From positions 2,731,451 to 2,795,450 of the forward strand of contig NW_006917091.1 of NCBI RefSeq assembly GCF_000516985.1: DNA of 64,000 nucleotides, in the 5' to 3' direction. The stretch is from Pestalotiopsis fici W106-1. Lineage: Eukaryota; Ascomycota; Sordariomycetes; Amphisphaeriales; Sporocadaceae. The position numbers and the translations under genes were made by a program. The notes under the pieces were generated by a model, which was not told the origin of the DNA, searched no databases, and saw only the letters and a list, made by a program, of their open reading frames with translations. Each line of letters starts with the position of its first letter. The first letter of the stretch is position 1. Below, in pieces: positions 47,501-57,810 of the stretch.

Positions 47501-49292
47501 ACAACGTAGAGGTTCGGTCTAACGCGGCGAGCTTCATCGAGGATATGTTCAGCCACATGGATTGGAGTAGAGTGGCAGTTGTCGATACGGAATCCGGCAA
47601 AGTACTTGGCCAGCATACGCGCGTACTTGGTCATGTACTCCCACAAAAACGGACTGTCTTGCGGCCCACTGCCGTATCGAAGCTTGACACAGTCTCCCCA
47701 GACGATCACCTCACGGCGAAGATAAACCCTAGACAAAGGCCCTGCGTTGTCAATCAGAGCATTGCCAGCCCAAACCCAACCATTGTTGACCAGCACCAAG
47801 TCCTGCTTTTTGTGCTTGGAAGTAGTCTCGTTTTGAGGTAATCTGGTAAAGTAAGATTCAATAAGAGGGTCCTTCTGGGTCACAGGTCCAAGTTTTGGCC
47901 CGTGATCGTCTATGCGAACATATTTGATGCGATTGAAGAGCTGCTGAAGAATCTCTCCAATCTCCTTGTCGTACTCGTCATAAAACCGGACATTTGCGGC
48001 ATCGAATATCTCAACAAGCTTGGCGCGAATTGTCGACTCATCAGCCTCTCCACGGTACTTTCCAAACAATGTGGCAGCCAACGCAGCCGCCACTTCTGGG
48101 TCGATACGTCGAAAGAAACGTTCGCCTAAGCGATCGTTGTTAAGAAGTCCTTTGCCGAGCAAGTATTCGGCCTGGTCTTTGAGGCTCGCATCCTTGAGAT
48201 GGTCAAGATCGGCGGCGGCAGATGTCTTGCCCGCAGCCCACGCCTCGACAGCAGCATCCACGTCTCGGTCAACATTGAGTGCATAATACTCCCAGAGACG
48301 GATTTCGGCAACAACGTGTTTCTTGATGCCATCCATGACCTTGACAAGATCGTCAACTGACTTGAACTCGTTTGGATATCCCAACTCTTCAAGCTTGAAA
48401 CCGAATTCAAGAAGCTTGGTATCCAGAATGTAGGCTGATTCCAGCCACGGTGCCGTGGTCAAGTTGTAACCCGCATCAGGATGTTCCTCTAGCCACTTGG
48501 TATTGTTGGCGACATGGTTAAGCACAATGTCTGTAAGACTAAGCAGTCCATGATTTTTCTCCAAGCTAGTCACCATCTTTTGAACATCTGATTCTCCATT
48601 TGGAAAACAGTCGGGGTCCCAGCCAAGCTGGTCGTAGAGACTGTATGGTGAATTTGAATCTCCGCGAACCTGGAGTGGTGTGAAATGAATCATATTGTAG
48701 CCTCGGTCGCTAATTCCACGCAAATGCCTTTCCCAATCAGTGGGATATTTGCCCATGAACTTGCTAATCACGGAGAACAGGGACAAGGCAGGCAAGGGCA
48801 GGGGCCTGCCATCGAGTGACAGCCGCGGCGCCACATCAATGTAATAGAGAGGTGATTTCTTCTTCTCGGAAGAGGTCAACTTGTTGGAGTCGAGCTCGGT
48901 CGTCAGCTCGGGCAGCTCGGCGTAGGTAACATAGTAGGCAAAAGCGCCAGCATCGTGGATAGGGATTGAGATTTCGAGAGTGCGATTAAAGTCAGGATCA
49001 AGCCTAATACGTATCAGTCTATGCGACGAATATTGGCCATAAAGAACGGGAACCCGTCTTACTTGTATTCTCGGAAGGAGTCTCTCTGGAAAGGGGAGCC
49101 TTGTTCCGGAATGTTGACCCAAAGGCTCCCTTGCCGACATATGGAAGAGGTGCCTTCAATGGTGAATCGGATAGTAATGGGCGCCTGTGATTTCGGCGCC
49201 AAGTAGATGTACTCGCCGGGCACGTCGGGAGCACCATTGTCCTTCAAAGGAAGGAGGTAGACCTCGTTGGAGGTCATGGTTCTAGGAGCCAT
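44590..49292 (-). CDS. GDB1: Glycogen debranching enzyme
   Basis: Two exons on the minus strand: 49063-49292 and 44590-49003 (59-nt intron, donor GTAAGA, acceptor TTAG), giving 1,547 residues, the usual size for the eukaryotic bifunctional enzyme. Exon 1 encodes MAPRTMTSNEVYLLPLKDNG, and the splice restores FREYKLDPDFNRTLEIS. The N-terminal half is the GH13-type 4-alpha-glucanotransferase, with FRIDNCHSTP (nucleophile Asp near 548) and VVAELFTGSEE (acid Glu near 581). The C-terminal half is the GH133 amylo-alpha-1,6-glucosidase, including WGRDVFISLRGLYLGTGRF near 1099 and a conserved end (SPTQAWSAGCLIDLY). It shortens branches left by glycogen phosphorylase by moving maltotriose and then removing the alpha-1,6 glucose in the cytosol. 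All key motifs look intact. Confidence 0.96.
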
Positions 49293-49494
49293 CTTGATTC
49301 TGCCGGCTCAGGTATGTGTGGTCGCCGTGATCGTCAAGCAGCCGCAGACAAGGGAGTCGAGAATACTTGGGTCTTTGCACAGTAAGGAATGTAGCTGATC
49401 GAGAAAGAAAGTGAGCTACACAATGGGCTGGCGGAGAGACTCTGAGAAGCTCTCCGAGAGAAGGATCAAGCCCAACGACCGGGAGGACAGGCCG

Positions 49495-49533
49495 GTCAGG
49501 TAAGGTAAAGTAAGGTCAGGTCAGGTCAGGTCA
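49495..49533. repeat. AGGTA/AGGTC tandem pentamers
   Basis: A run of AGGTA-like units followed by four AGGTC units, about 240 bp upstream of the GDB1 start codon and therefore within its probable promoter or leader. Confidence 0.7.
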
Positions 49534-49672
49534 GCGGTGAAGAGACACGATGCCAGCTTGTCTTGGGAGCGGGCAGCATGCAGGAACTTTATTAATGTAC
49601 TCTTTTTGGGACTCGTCATCGACGATGGCATCCGTCGGGTGCCAAGGCAAGCAAGTAAGCGGCAGCTAAGTA

Positions 49673-49693
49673 AGGTAGGTAGGTAGGTAGGTA
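49673..49693. repeat. (GGTA)n microsatellite
   Basis: Five GGTA/TAGG units in the divergent promoter region, the same motif as at 14157 and 37552. Confidence 0.75.
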
Positions 49694-51512
49694 CAGAGTA
49701 CGGTACGAGATGGCAGCAGCAGGGGTGGATGAATGGAATGGGATGGATGTCTGTGACTTCCGGTTGGGTTTGCGAGACAGTTGTGCACATGGGACCTAGC
49801 CCAGCTTGTTATTCTAGCCCCTGGACAAACATTGACCCAAGCCCATTGTTGCATGGGACAACATGGAAAATGGGGGAAGAGCGGGAATTATCCAGCATCG
49901 AAAACACACAAATATACACCAACAGGTGGTTCTTCTCCTGCGCGCGGCATTGGTGATGGATCCCAATATGCACGACGCGAATCGGCGAAGCCAATGAGCA
50001 GTAGTCAACGGGCAGACTAGCGGCTGATAGTCGTTGGCATTCTGCGCCTGGACCTAGCTAGACAACATGACTTGTCTTCCCCTCGATGAACAACTGTAAA
50101 CCATGATGGCTGCTGCCCGCTTTCAACAAAAATTTCGAGGAGTGAGATCCATTTCTCACGAGGTTTCAGCCAATTGCTGAGCTCCGTTTCCCGGGTTGCA
50201 ACTCTTCGAGAAGACGAGCCCCGAGCTCAATGCGGGGCATTCGCAGAGTCTGGAGTCATCTTCTTGACGTCACTGGTAAAAGACTGGGCTCTGGAGCAAT
50301 CCCACGGGGGAAGGACTGGAGTCAACCCGCGTGGTCCCACATGCTCCCCCAGCAAGGCTCTAGGTCAAAGGCAGCTAAGAAACTCTGCTAAGCTACCACC
50401 AACGACACTGCTAATCACGAACCTGCAGGGTTTGTACGCGAGACTTGCAAGTCCAGACGCCGTCCAAGCAAGCCAAGGACAAGCCGTCAGCCTGCAGAGG
50501 AATCCAAAAGCCGCGTCTCGGGAAAAAAAAGCATGGTTTGGTTTTGATTGCCCGGTCAGGTCGGTTCCTGAATATCAGAGCAGGGTTGTAAACCTGATTG
50601 ATCGCCCGGCCGGATGAGGCTCGTCGGATCCTGCCATGCGCTGGGAATTTGATAAAATGCTGCCCTCCTTCTTAGAATAGCTCGAATGGTAAGGACTTTG
50701 GTTGGCGAATTGTCACACAGAAAGCGAGCCGGTCAGCGAGGTCGACGGGCACTTTCTGCGTTTCACAGGCTGACACCCGACAATGGTGTCAAACCAATGG
50801 CCAATGCCCAAGCCACATCCTCTGGCTTGACTTATTGTCAAGGAAATCGAACGAGAAGCATCGAGTGATGGCATGATGGTTTGCTCACCAGCTAAGAAAC
50901 AATGTGCAGTTATGCTCGCTGGGGGAGCCGATGCACTACAAATATGAATGTTCATTCGGCACTTCTTTATATCCACTTTCACATGTTTATCAAAGTCCGT
51001 TTCTCTTGACCTCGATACTCGATTCTCGTTCCTCGTATCTCGAGATGTCTGGCCTGTGAGATGGTGGCAATATCTCTGATCTTTTCTCATCTCCTCGGTA
51101 ACTCTCGGACTTTGCCGCTGTCTGCCACTCCAACGGTCGCTATTCCCCTACCTAATGTAGGCACAACGCTCTTCGAACCTTTTCGTTGGATCTCTGTCTC
51201 GCCCTACCAGGCAGGCGGTCAACTCCAGGACGGTTCTGCCTCTACCACTTGCGTCACCCCCCTAAGAAGATCCCAGTCTCAACAGCCACAGAATGGTGGG
51301 ATGTGCTAGGTTAGTGCACTGCTTGCCGCCATGTTGTGGCAGCACAAGACTTGTTGATGGCGGGGAGGTATACCACCAGGACAGACCGGCCGACCACGGG
51401 CTTCCTCGGTCAGCTGTCCCTTATCGATGTACTGACTACCAAATTCTTGTGCAAGATACCAACTATCCATAATAATTCGGGAACAAGACATCCCACATAA
51501 AATCAACATCCC

Positions 51513-52991
51513 GTGTCTGAATTCTCCTCTCCCTTTGTCCACTTCTACGATTTATTTATGCATATGCTCTTGCGCTTGAGACCTCTTTTCCGTCCTCGTA
51601 GTTTCCAGCGAAACCCCAAGTACCAAACACCGAAGCGCATCCGGACCTTTACGATCTCGACTTACAAGATGGCGCCCGGACTTCTCACCCCCGCGAGCGC
51701 CGAAAAGTACGAGCAGCGACACAAGGTGACCATCATCGGCTCTGGCAATTGGGGCTCTACCGTCGCAAAGATTGTTGCCGAGAACACCAAGGAGCATTCA
51801 GACCTTTTCGAGGAGGAGGTGCAGATGTGGGTTTACGAAGAGGAGGTCACTATTCCCAAGGACTCGCCGCACTACGACCCGGCTGTGGGCGACGCTCCCC
51901 AGAAGCTCACCAATGTGATCAACAAGTGCCACGAGAACGTCAAGTACCTGCCCAACATTAAGCTGCCCGCCAACTTGATCGCCAACCCCTCCTTGGTCGA
52001 TGCCGCCAAGGACTCGTCCATCTTGATCTTCAATTTGCCCCACCAATTCATTCATCGTGTGTCGAGCCAGCTCAAGGGGCACATTCTACCATTCGCCCGT
52101 GGTATCTCGTGCATCAAGGGTGTTGAAGTCTCTGACGAGGGTGTCGCTCTCTTCTCGGAGTGGATCGGAGACGGTCTGGGCATATACTGTGGTGCTCTCA
52201 GCGGCGCCAACATTGCATCCGAAATTGCAGCGGAGAAATGGTGCGGCACGACCATTGCATACGATCCCCCGCCGATGGACAGCTCGCGCAACCCGACGCC
52301 TCGAACACAGACGCCTAGTCGCACACACACTCCTAGCCGGGATGGGCCTCGAGACAAGGCCGCCGAACTGAGCATCACTCCCCTTGCGGACATGCAGCAC
52401 AGAGACGCACGCGGCAGAGCAAGCAAGACGAGGCTGACTCCCGTGCCGGTCGAATTCCCTCCCCTCGACCACGAGACATTCAAGACCCTGTTCCAGAGGC
52501 CCTACTTCCGCGTTCGCATGGTGTCGGATGTGGCTGGTGTATCGCTCGGTGGAGCTCTGAAGAATATTGTCGCCTTGGCTGCCGGTTTTGTCATTGGTCA
52601 GGGCTTGGGTGACAACGCAAAGGCTGAAATCATCCGAGTCGGTCTTTGTGAGATGCTCAAGTTTGGCAAGGAGTTCTTTGCCGAGACAGTACACCCCGAC
52701 ACCTTTACCGTGGAGAGTGCTGGTGTGGCCGATCTCATCACAAGTTGCAGCAGCGGAAGAAACTTTCGATGTGCAAAGATGGCAGTCGAGCAGGGTGTTA
52801 GCGTTGCAGAAATTGAAGCCAAGGAGCTCAATGGTCAAAAGCTTCAGGGAACATCCACTGCACAGGAGGTGTACAGCTTCCTTAAGAAGCAGGGCCTCGA
52901 GAAGGAATATCCTCTTTTCACGGCCGTCAGGGATATCATTGAGGGCAAATATCCCACTACTGACCTGCTATCTCTGATTCAGGACGACTAG
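51513..52991 (+). CDS. GPD1: NAD-dependent glycerol-3-phosphate dehydrogenase
   Basis: A single exon of 492 residues from the first ATG, or 440 from the ATG at 51669 ([15 protein letters not shown]). The enzyme reduces dihydroxyacetone phosphate to glycerol-3-phosphate with NADH, feeding glycerol synthesis and redox balance. The NAD-binding GSGNWG is at 76-81. The conserved lysine in GGALKN is at 350, and GRNFRC and [12 protein letters not shown] mark the C-terminal domain. Residues 1-52 are rich in Arg with few acids and resemble a mitochondrial presequence, so two starts could give two locations. Residues about 252-312 form a TP/SR-rich insert absent from the 391-residue yeast enzyme; I recall a similar insert in other filamentous fungal enzymes. 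No good intron donor lies inside it, so it is probably translated. The gene is divergent from GDB1. Confidence 0.95.
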   Translation: MSEFSSPFVHFYDLFMHMLLRLRPLFRPRSFQRNPKYQTPKRIRTFTISTYKMAPGLLTPASAEKYEQRHKVTIIGSGNWGSTVAKIVAENTKEHSDLFEEEVQMWVYEEEVTIPKDSPHYDPAVGDAPQKLTNVINKCHENVKYLPNIKLPANLIANPSLVDAAKDSSILIFNLPHQFIHRVSSQLKGHILPFARGISCIKGVEVSDEGVALFSEWIGDGLGIYCGALSGANIASEIAAEKWCGTTIAYDPPPMDSSRNPTPRTQTPSRTHTPSRDGPRDKAAELSITPLADMQHRDARGRASKTRLTPVPVEFPPLDHETFKTLFQRPYFRVRMVSDVAGVSLGGALKNIVALAAGFVIGQGLGDNAKAEIIRVGLCEMLKFGKEFFAETVHPDTFTVESAGVADLITSCSSGRNFRCAKMAVEQGVSVAEIEAKELNGQKLQGTSTAQEVYSFLKKQGLEKEYPLFTAVRDIIEGKYPTTDLLSLIQDD

Positions 52992-53194
52992 ATGTGAATA
53001 TTCTTTTGCCGGAATCTTCTAGTATCGAGGAACTGCTGGACGGAGTTTTGTGAAATCAAAGTTCGTGGAACGGAACTCGGAATAGACTTATACAGGATGG
53101 GTCATGATTTAGAGAGGTATAGCAGCAATGATGATAAAGTTTGCCTAATAATCATAATTTCCAATCGAGTTCCAGAGATGCATAACACGGCGTG

Positions 53195-54532
53195 TCACCA
53201 ATCGTTAAGAAGACGGTTTTTCTCGCCCGTCGCCCCATTGCTCGTGTGCCACCAACTTCTCCTGCTCATGGACCTTGTCACATCATTTTCATCATCTTCC
53301 TCGTCCTCCATGGTCCGCTCTCCATCACCAAAAGTATCCTTGAAGAAAGCGTCATAACTCATCCACATCACATTAAAGTGGACGCCCATGACAACCGCCA
53401 GCCATCGAGGATGCTTGCCATCTTTGTCCGAGACGAATTTGCCCACAAGGACAAGCAAGAGAAGCAGAGGCAGGAACAGTAGCGAGAAGAGCAATCGACC
53501 AATCTCTTGCTTACGCCGGGTAATCGTATAATGCTCGAGCCGCTGTAGGTATTGCTGGTACTCGAATGGCAGAAAGTGTTCAGCGGCGCCCTCACGGATC
53601 AGCCGCAGGTACCGCAGACTGGGCTGGGCATAGTCGGCTTCGGCGCGGCGCACGGGGAGCAGAAATTTCCGCCACCACTTCTTGTCGTCGTCGACGGGCG
53701 GCTCCGCGTTGTTGGGCAGCCGCGGCGCGTAGAGGGTTTTGGCGAGAAACGGCTTCGTGTCGGGTATCGTCGGGGGCTGCTCGGGGACCCGGATGGCGGG
53801 CGGCAGCGCCACGCACAGCGTCGCAATCTCGGCGTAGGATGTGCCTCCGCCCTCGGTCGCGATGATCTTGCGGTAGTCTGCTGCCGTCACCTCGTAGACG
53901 ACGCCGTAGAGGCCCTTGCTCCAGGTCGGCCGCCGGATCGGCAGTGCCGGGAATGAGACGTCGGGTCCTCCCCCTCCTAGTCCCGCCTCTACGCCGCCCG
54001 ACTTGTCGTTCGTGCAGATATTCTCGGCGTGAGGGGGCAGATCAATCGGCGGCTTGATCGGGGGGTCGCCCGGCAGCGGGAGCTTGGGAATCTTGCGGAG
54101 CGCCGTGTTGGCAAAGCACGGCTCCGAGTACGGCAACCCCGGCAGGTCAAAGGTCAGATCGAGCCCGGGGGCCGAGACATTAATCGAGGAGATGGGCTTG
54201 ATGCCGCGGACGCCGAGGAAGGTGTGTGCGCTCAGGTTCGAGCCGTAGGCCAGGTAGAGCACCGTCGTGGCGGTCCTCGGCCCATGGTAGTCGGGCGATG
54301 CCTGCGCGAGGCGTTCCGGGGATGTCCGCGGGATGCTCGAGGCAGGCAGTTGGTCTGGAGAAGACCGGTGTAGACTTGTGCGTGAAGCTGTCACGGACTG
54401 CCAGATCCGGCTGGCACTCTGTTCAGCCCGGACAAGACAGCAAGTCGAAGAGTTGACTTGCTCAGGTGCCGCCATTGTCTCCATCTCGTACGCGGAAGCT
54501 AGCTGGAGTGGTGGGGCTATATCGAGTCTCAA
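53195..54532 (-). CDS. Gamma-glutamylcyclotransferase-like (GliK-related) membrane protein
   Basis: A single exon of 445 residues on the minus strand. The GGCT fold begins with VLYLAYGSNLS at 91-101, where YGSN binds the gamma-glutamyl group. The likely catalytic glutamate is E227 in KIIATEGGGTSYAEIATL. A loop of about 60 residues rich in Pro/Gly (145-200) separates the two halves. C-terminal hydrophobic segments at about 345-364 and 377-393 anchor it to a membrane, and the last 40 residues are acidic then Ser-rich. GGCT enzymes cyclise gamma-glutamyl groups to 5-oxoproline; GliK of the gliotoxin cluster is a fungal member. No epipolythiodioxopiperazine genes are near, so a role in general gamma-glutamyl or glutathione turnover is more likely. 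The start could also be Met17 or Met20. Stretches of the antisense strand are open too, but have no family features. Confidence 0.85.
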   Translation of the reverse strand: MRLDIAPPLQLASAYEMETMAAPEQVNSSTCCLVRAEQSASRIWQSVTASRTSLHRSSPDQLPASSIPRTSPERLAQASPDYHGPRTATTVLYLAYGSNLSAHTFLGVRGIKPISSINVSAPGLDLTFDLPGLPYSEPCFANTALRKIPKLPLPGDPPIKPPIDLPPHAENICTNDKSGGVEAGLGGGGPDVSFPALPIRRPTWSKGLYGVVYEVTAADYRKIIATEGGGTSYAEIATLCVALPPAIRVPEQPPTIPDTKPFLAKTLYAPRLPNNAEPPVDDDKKWWRKFLLPVRRAEADYAQPSLRYLRLIREGAAEHFLPFEYQQYLQRLEHYTITRRKQEIGRLLFSLLFLPLLLLLVLVGKFVSDKDGKHPRWLAVVMGVHFNVMWMSYDAFFKDTFGDGERTMEDEEDDENDVTRSMSRRSWWHTSNGATGEKNRLLNDW

Positions 54533-55272
54533 GTGACGATCGTAGGTGTATTATTACTATACTCTAGATGGGTCACAAGGATAACAACCAATAAGTTGCG
54601 AGAGGGAGATGAAATGAATCACACTCTTTCAGATATAGATGGCTATCAGATAGCCGAGACGGCCGCGCGGCAGGTTTGTAACATGATACTGAGTTATCCT
54701 GGCATCCTGGTGATGCTGATTAATTGGCCCAGCTAATGGCCCCAACGGACATGCTAAGCCCTTTCGAGTTCATGTTTGAGACATTACTTGGGTCGTTCTT
54801 GTCCTCGCGACGCCAAAGAAATATTCTAAAGAATTGATATACTTTTTCATTTCCGTTTCTTTATTTCATTTTTCTTTTAAATTAACCCCCATCTGGCGCT
54901 GTAAATCATCTTTGCTTTCTATAATCTAGGTCTTTCTTGTCACTTCGATTTAACGACACTGTTAGCAATAGTACAGTGAGTCTAGATGATCTGTGGTTGT
55001 GATTTTGAGGGCAACTGATTGTAAGCGTGCGTTTCTTGTGTTATTCCAAGCAGTAAGTAACGTAAGTCTGAGGCAACATTTTGAGTGCTCTCATGTCTGG
55101 CAGCAATACGATGGACAGAGGACCCAGAACAGATACAATGATAAAATTGTTAATTAACTATATAATTCAACAGGCCTGAAGAAAATATGAGAATATTCAT
55201 TTTCTTCTGCCTCGCCTCGAATTGCCCAGGTACTTACCGTCAAAAAGTCGTATAAAGTTACCTCGCTAGTAT
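54533..55272. other. Intergenic region
   Basis: 0.7 kb, AT-rich at 54830-54960, probably carrying the upstream region of the GGCT-like gene and the 3' flank of the small minus-strand ORF. Nothing else recognised. Confidence 0.4.
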
Positions 55273-55572
55273 TTACAGGGTAGCGGGCTCGGGTTCTCCC
55301 CGGAGCTTCCTTCTCAATTCTTCTGCGTACGTTCTTCTCCAACTGATCTCGCCGGCAAGGTCTCGCATTCGGGTTTGGCAATCGTATAGTGAGTTTTCGA
55401 GTTCGTCGGTGAGTTCATGCGATCCCCACGTTTGTAGTTCACCCCATCTGGTTTTCTCTTCGGTTAACGTTGCCCGTAGAACGACAATTCGTGCCTCCTG
55501 CTCTTGAACCCTTCTTTGGTTCAACGCACGCCATGCGTTCTCGGATTCTGCAAGATTTTGACCCTTGGACAT
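55273..55572 (-). CDS. Small coiled-coil protein, unknown function
   Basis: A single-exon frame of 99 residues on the minus strand starting MSKGQNLAESENAWRALNQRR. Heptad-like spacing over residues about 10-45 and 55-92 (ELENSLYDCQTRMRDLAGEI) predicts two short coiled-coil helices, and the tail is basic before PEPATL. The composition (many E, R, L, Q and few rare residues) is protein-like and unlike the random frames around it. No domain, signal peptide or membrane helix is seen. It lies in an otherwise gene-poor stretch. It could be an orphan gene or a fragment of a larger coiled-coil protein. Confidence 0.55.
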   Translation of the reverse strand: MSKGQNLAESENAWRALNQRRVQEQEARIVVLRATLTEEKTRWGELQTWGSHELTDELENSLYDCQTRMRDLAGEISWRRTYAEELRRKLRGEPEPATL

Positions 55573-57810
55573 TTTACCTGTTAGGTGCCTGTCTGTTCCG
55601 GATTGAGCAAGTTGAATGAACTTGGATCGATTTAGAATATGGTTTGCCCTGAGTGAGACTGCTATCTTGTTCAGCTTGAATGTTCTGAGGTCTAAGATGG
55701 GTTGATGGCACGTTTATACATCCAGCCAACCTCTGTTAGCTAAAACGCAAAAGAAAGAGACCGAGACAACAAGAGGGTATAATAAGCCATTGTTCTAGTT
55801 CACGGACAAAGCTGTGTTGGTCTTTCGAATTACCTAAACAAACGAAGATATTCTTCTGGAATTCAGCTGTGAGTAATTGCAGTCTTTGCTCGTTTGTAGT
55901 CGACTCTATGCAAGCAATGAGAGTTCGATGACAAAAATGGCAGGTGCATCACTAATGTAGGCACTGAGGTTTGTGAGAACTTTATTTTCTGCCACGCAGT
56001 GCTTGGATACAAGTATGATTGTCCATAATCAGTCTGGTTCATGCCAGGGGAAACCTTATTAGACCCTTGGAAGCTGTGCTTTTGAGTAATACTTGAAGAG
56101 GACACCAATACCGTCTAGGTGGTATTCAAGGCCAAAGGTTCATATTCTAGAATATATGGATCCGACATTATGGAATCAGCAGAAAGACACGTCAACCAAT
56201 ATATTCTATAGCGCGACTAATCCGGTGTACTTCAGTAATGATATTCTCTAATACAAGTCTGATAACCATCTGAAAATATAGCAATATCCATTATCAGAGA
56301 CAAGTCGTGCTTCGTAACATGCTTCATATCATGTTACCCACCCACGTATACAGCAATCCACTTGGCTGATAGCAGCAAGTGATCCACCTAATTTACGCTC
56401 ACAATTTACTGGCTCACGAAAGTAATCAGGCATTACTCACTTTGTCGGTGCTGACGCCGAATAAGGGAGGGCACGTGAGTCACCTACACTATACCTCGAA
56501 TGATGTTGCGGTTTCGAGAACGGTAAGCAAAGCATCTGGTCATGATAAATTCACTATAACGAGTTTGAGGCGCACTTGACATAGTAGCTGGCCGGCCATA
56601 CTTGGTAGTCTGGTTATTTGGATCTCATATGCCAAGACTTGTCAACGCAAGGTTTCGAAAATGTTTCGCCCACATCGAGCATCCACCAAGTAGACTGATG
56701 CCAAGCAGCAATCAAGTGTCTTTCAGTCCTATGGCGGGGAACATGGGCACAAGACCTCGGGCTGGACTAGTATTAGTCTCGGTGCAACTCAAGCGCCCTT
56801 TGGCGCCCTGTCATTATATTTGGGGGGTTAAAGAACTGTGGGCAGTGACAACAGCAGGGTGCGGTTGCAAACCCAAGCATTGAACATATTTACCACGAAT
56901 CCACGAGCTGCCGGTTTCGCATTGCATTGCTCTCACAATGGCACGCGTCAGTGGCTGCTGCATGGCTGAGGACTTTCTTGGTTCGCAACCATGTCAGCAT
57001 GTAAGGTCGCGGGGGGAGTATTGGTGGTTGTTGATGCAGACTAGACCGCTATAACAGGTGGGTTGACAGGCGTTCACTACGACGCTCTGATGGTATATAC
57101 TCCGATACAGCTTGGTTAGTTTCAGCGCCTCAAGATCCGTATGAGTGATGCCCATGAAGAGGCTCTCAAGACTTGAGGTGCTCCCTAACAAAGCCTTTTG
57201 GCTTTTGGCAAATCTGGTCAGTGTGAAAAAAAAAAAAAGTTTGTGTCAACGTAGTGACTTACTACGATACCTACACACTTTCGGCCAGATCCCACTATCA
57301 AATGGAGGAGAAACGCCGCGCAGGAGCAAGACCCTTGGATTGCGCCGACCTAGACACTGCGAAAAGACAATTCTGACAAGCGACAGAGGACGCACATAAT
57401 AGCCGATATCGCCACTTTTGCTGCATTGGCTGCGCTGTTATTGGCTCCAGGTGCCCTACATGTTCCCTAGCTTGGCTCCTCTTACCCCACATTCTCCCGA
57501 AGCCTCAATTTTTTTTCTTAGTGCTTCAGTGAATCAGAGCCCCGATTGCCGGTCGGATCTGGGCCCATTTTCTCGACACCACTCATTTGACCTCCCCGTT
57601 CATGATCTTCTTATTGTTTCGTCCCTGGCTGTTTGTTTCCTCGATCTCCCATTTTTTTGATCAAGCATTGGTTCAAGGGGATTCCATTGGGAGACATTAA
57701 ACAACTTTTCGGATCCTGTCGAGATTGTTGACTAGCCATCTCGACCCTCTACAGCCTTCTTTCGATCCCTCTTCCGCCGTTTTCGTCTCCCATCCTCCTT
57801 CGCCGCAGAC
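55573..57810. other. Intergenic region, probable ILV2 promoter at the right end
   Basis: 2.2 kb with no recognised gene and only frames below 112 codons. A poly-A tract is at 57225-57237. The last 300 bases are pyrimidine-rich with TTTTTTC runs at 57511-57518 and 57652-57658, typical of a strong fungal promoter and leader. A consensus CPC1/Gcn4 site (TGACTCA) was not found in the last 800 bases. Confidence 0.45.

Larger units (their letters stand above)
49293..51512. other. Divergent promoter region between GDB1 and GPD1
   Basis: The two genes are transcribed away from each other, so this 2.2-kb region should hold both promoters. It carries AGGTA/AGGTC tandem units at 49495-49533 and a GGTA repeat at 49673-49693. 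CCCCT motifs at 51145-51149 and 51259-51263 resemble stress response elements, which would suit osmotic control of a glycerol-3-phosphate dehydrogenase gene, but such pentamers also occur by chance. No additional gene was found. Confidence 0.45.

Noticed and set aside
51145..51263. CCCCT motifs as proven stress response elements
   Set aside because: Plausible for a glycerol gene but too short to call as separate features without binding or conservation data; mentioned only in the intergenic entry.
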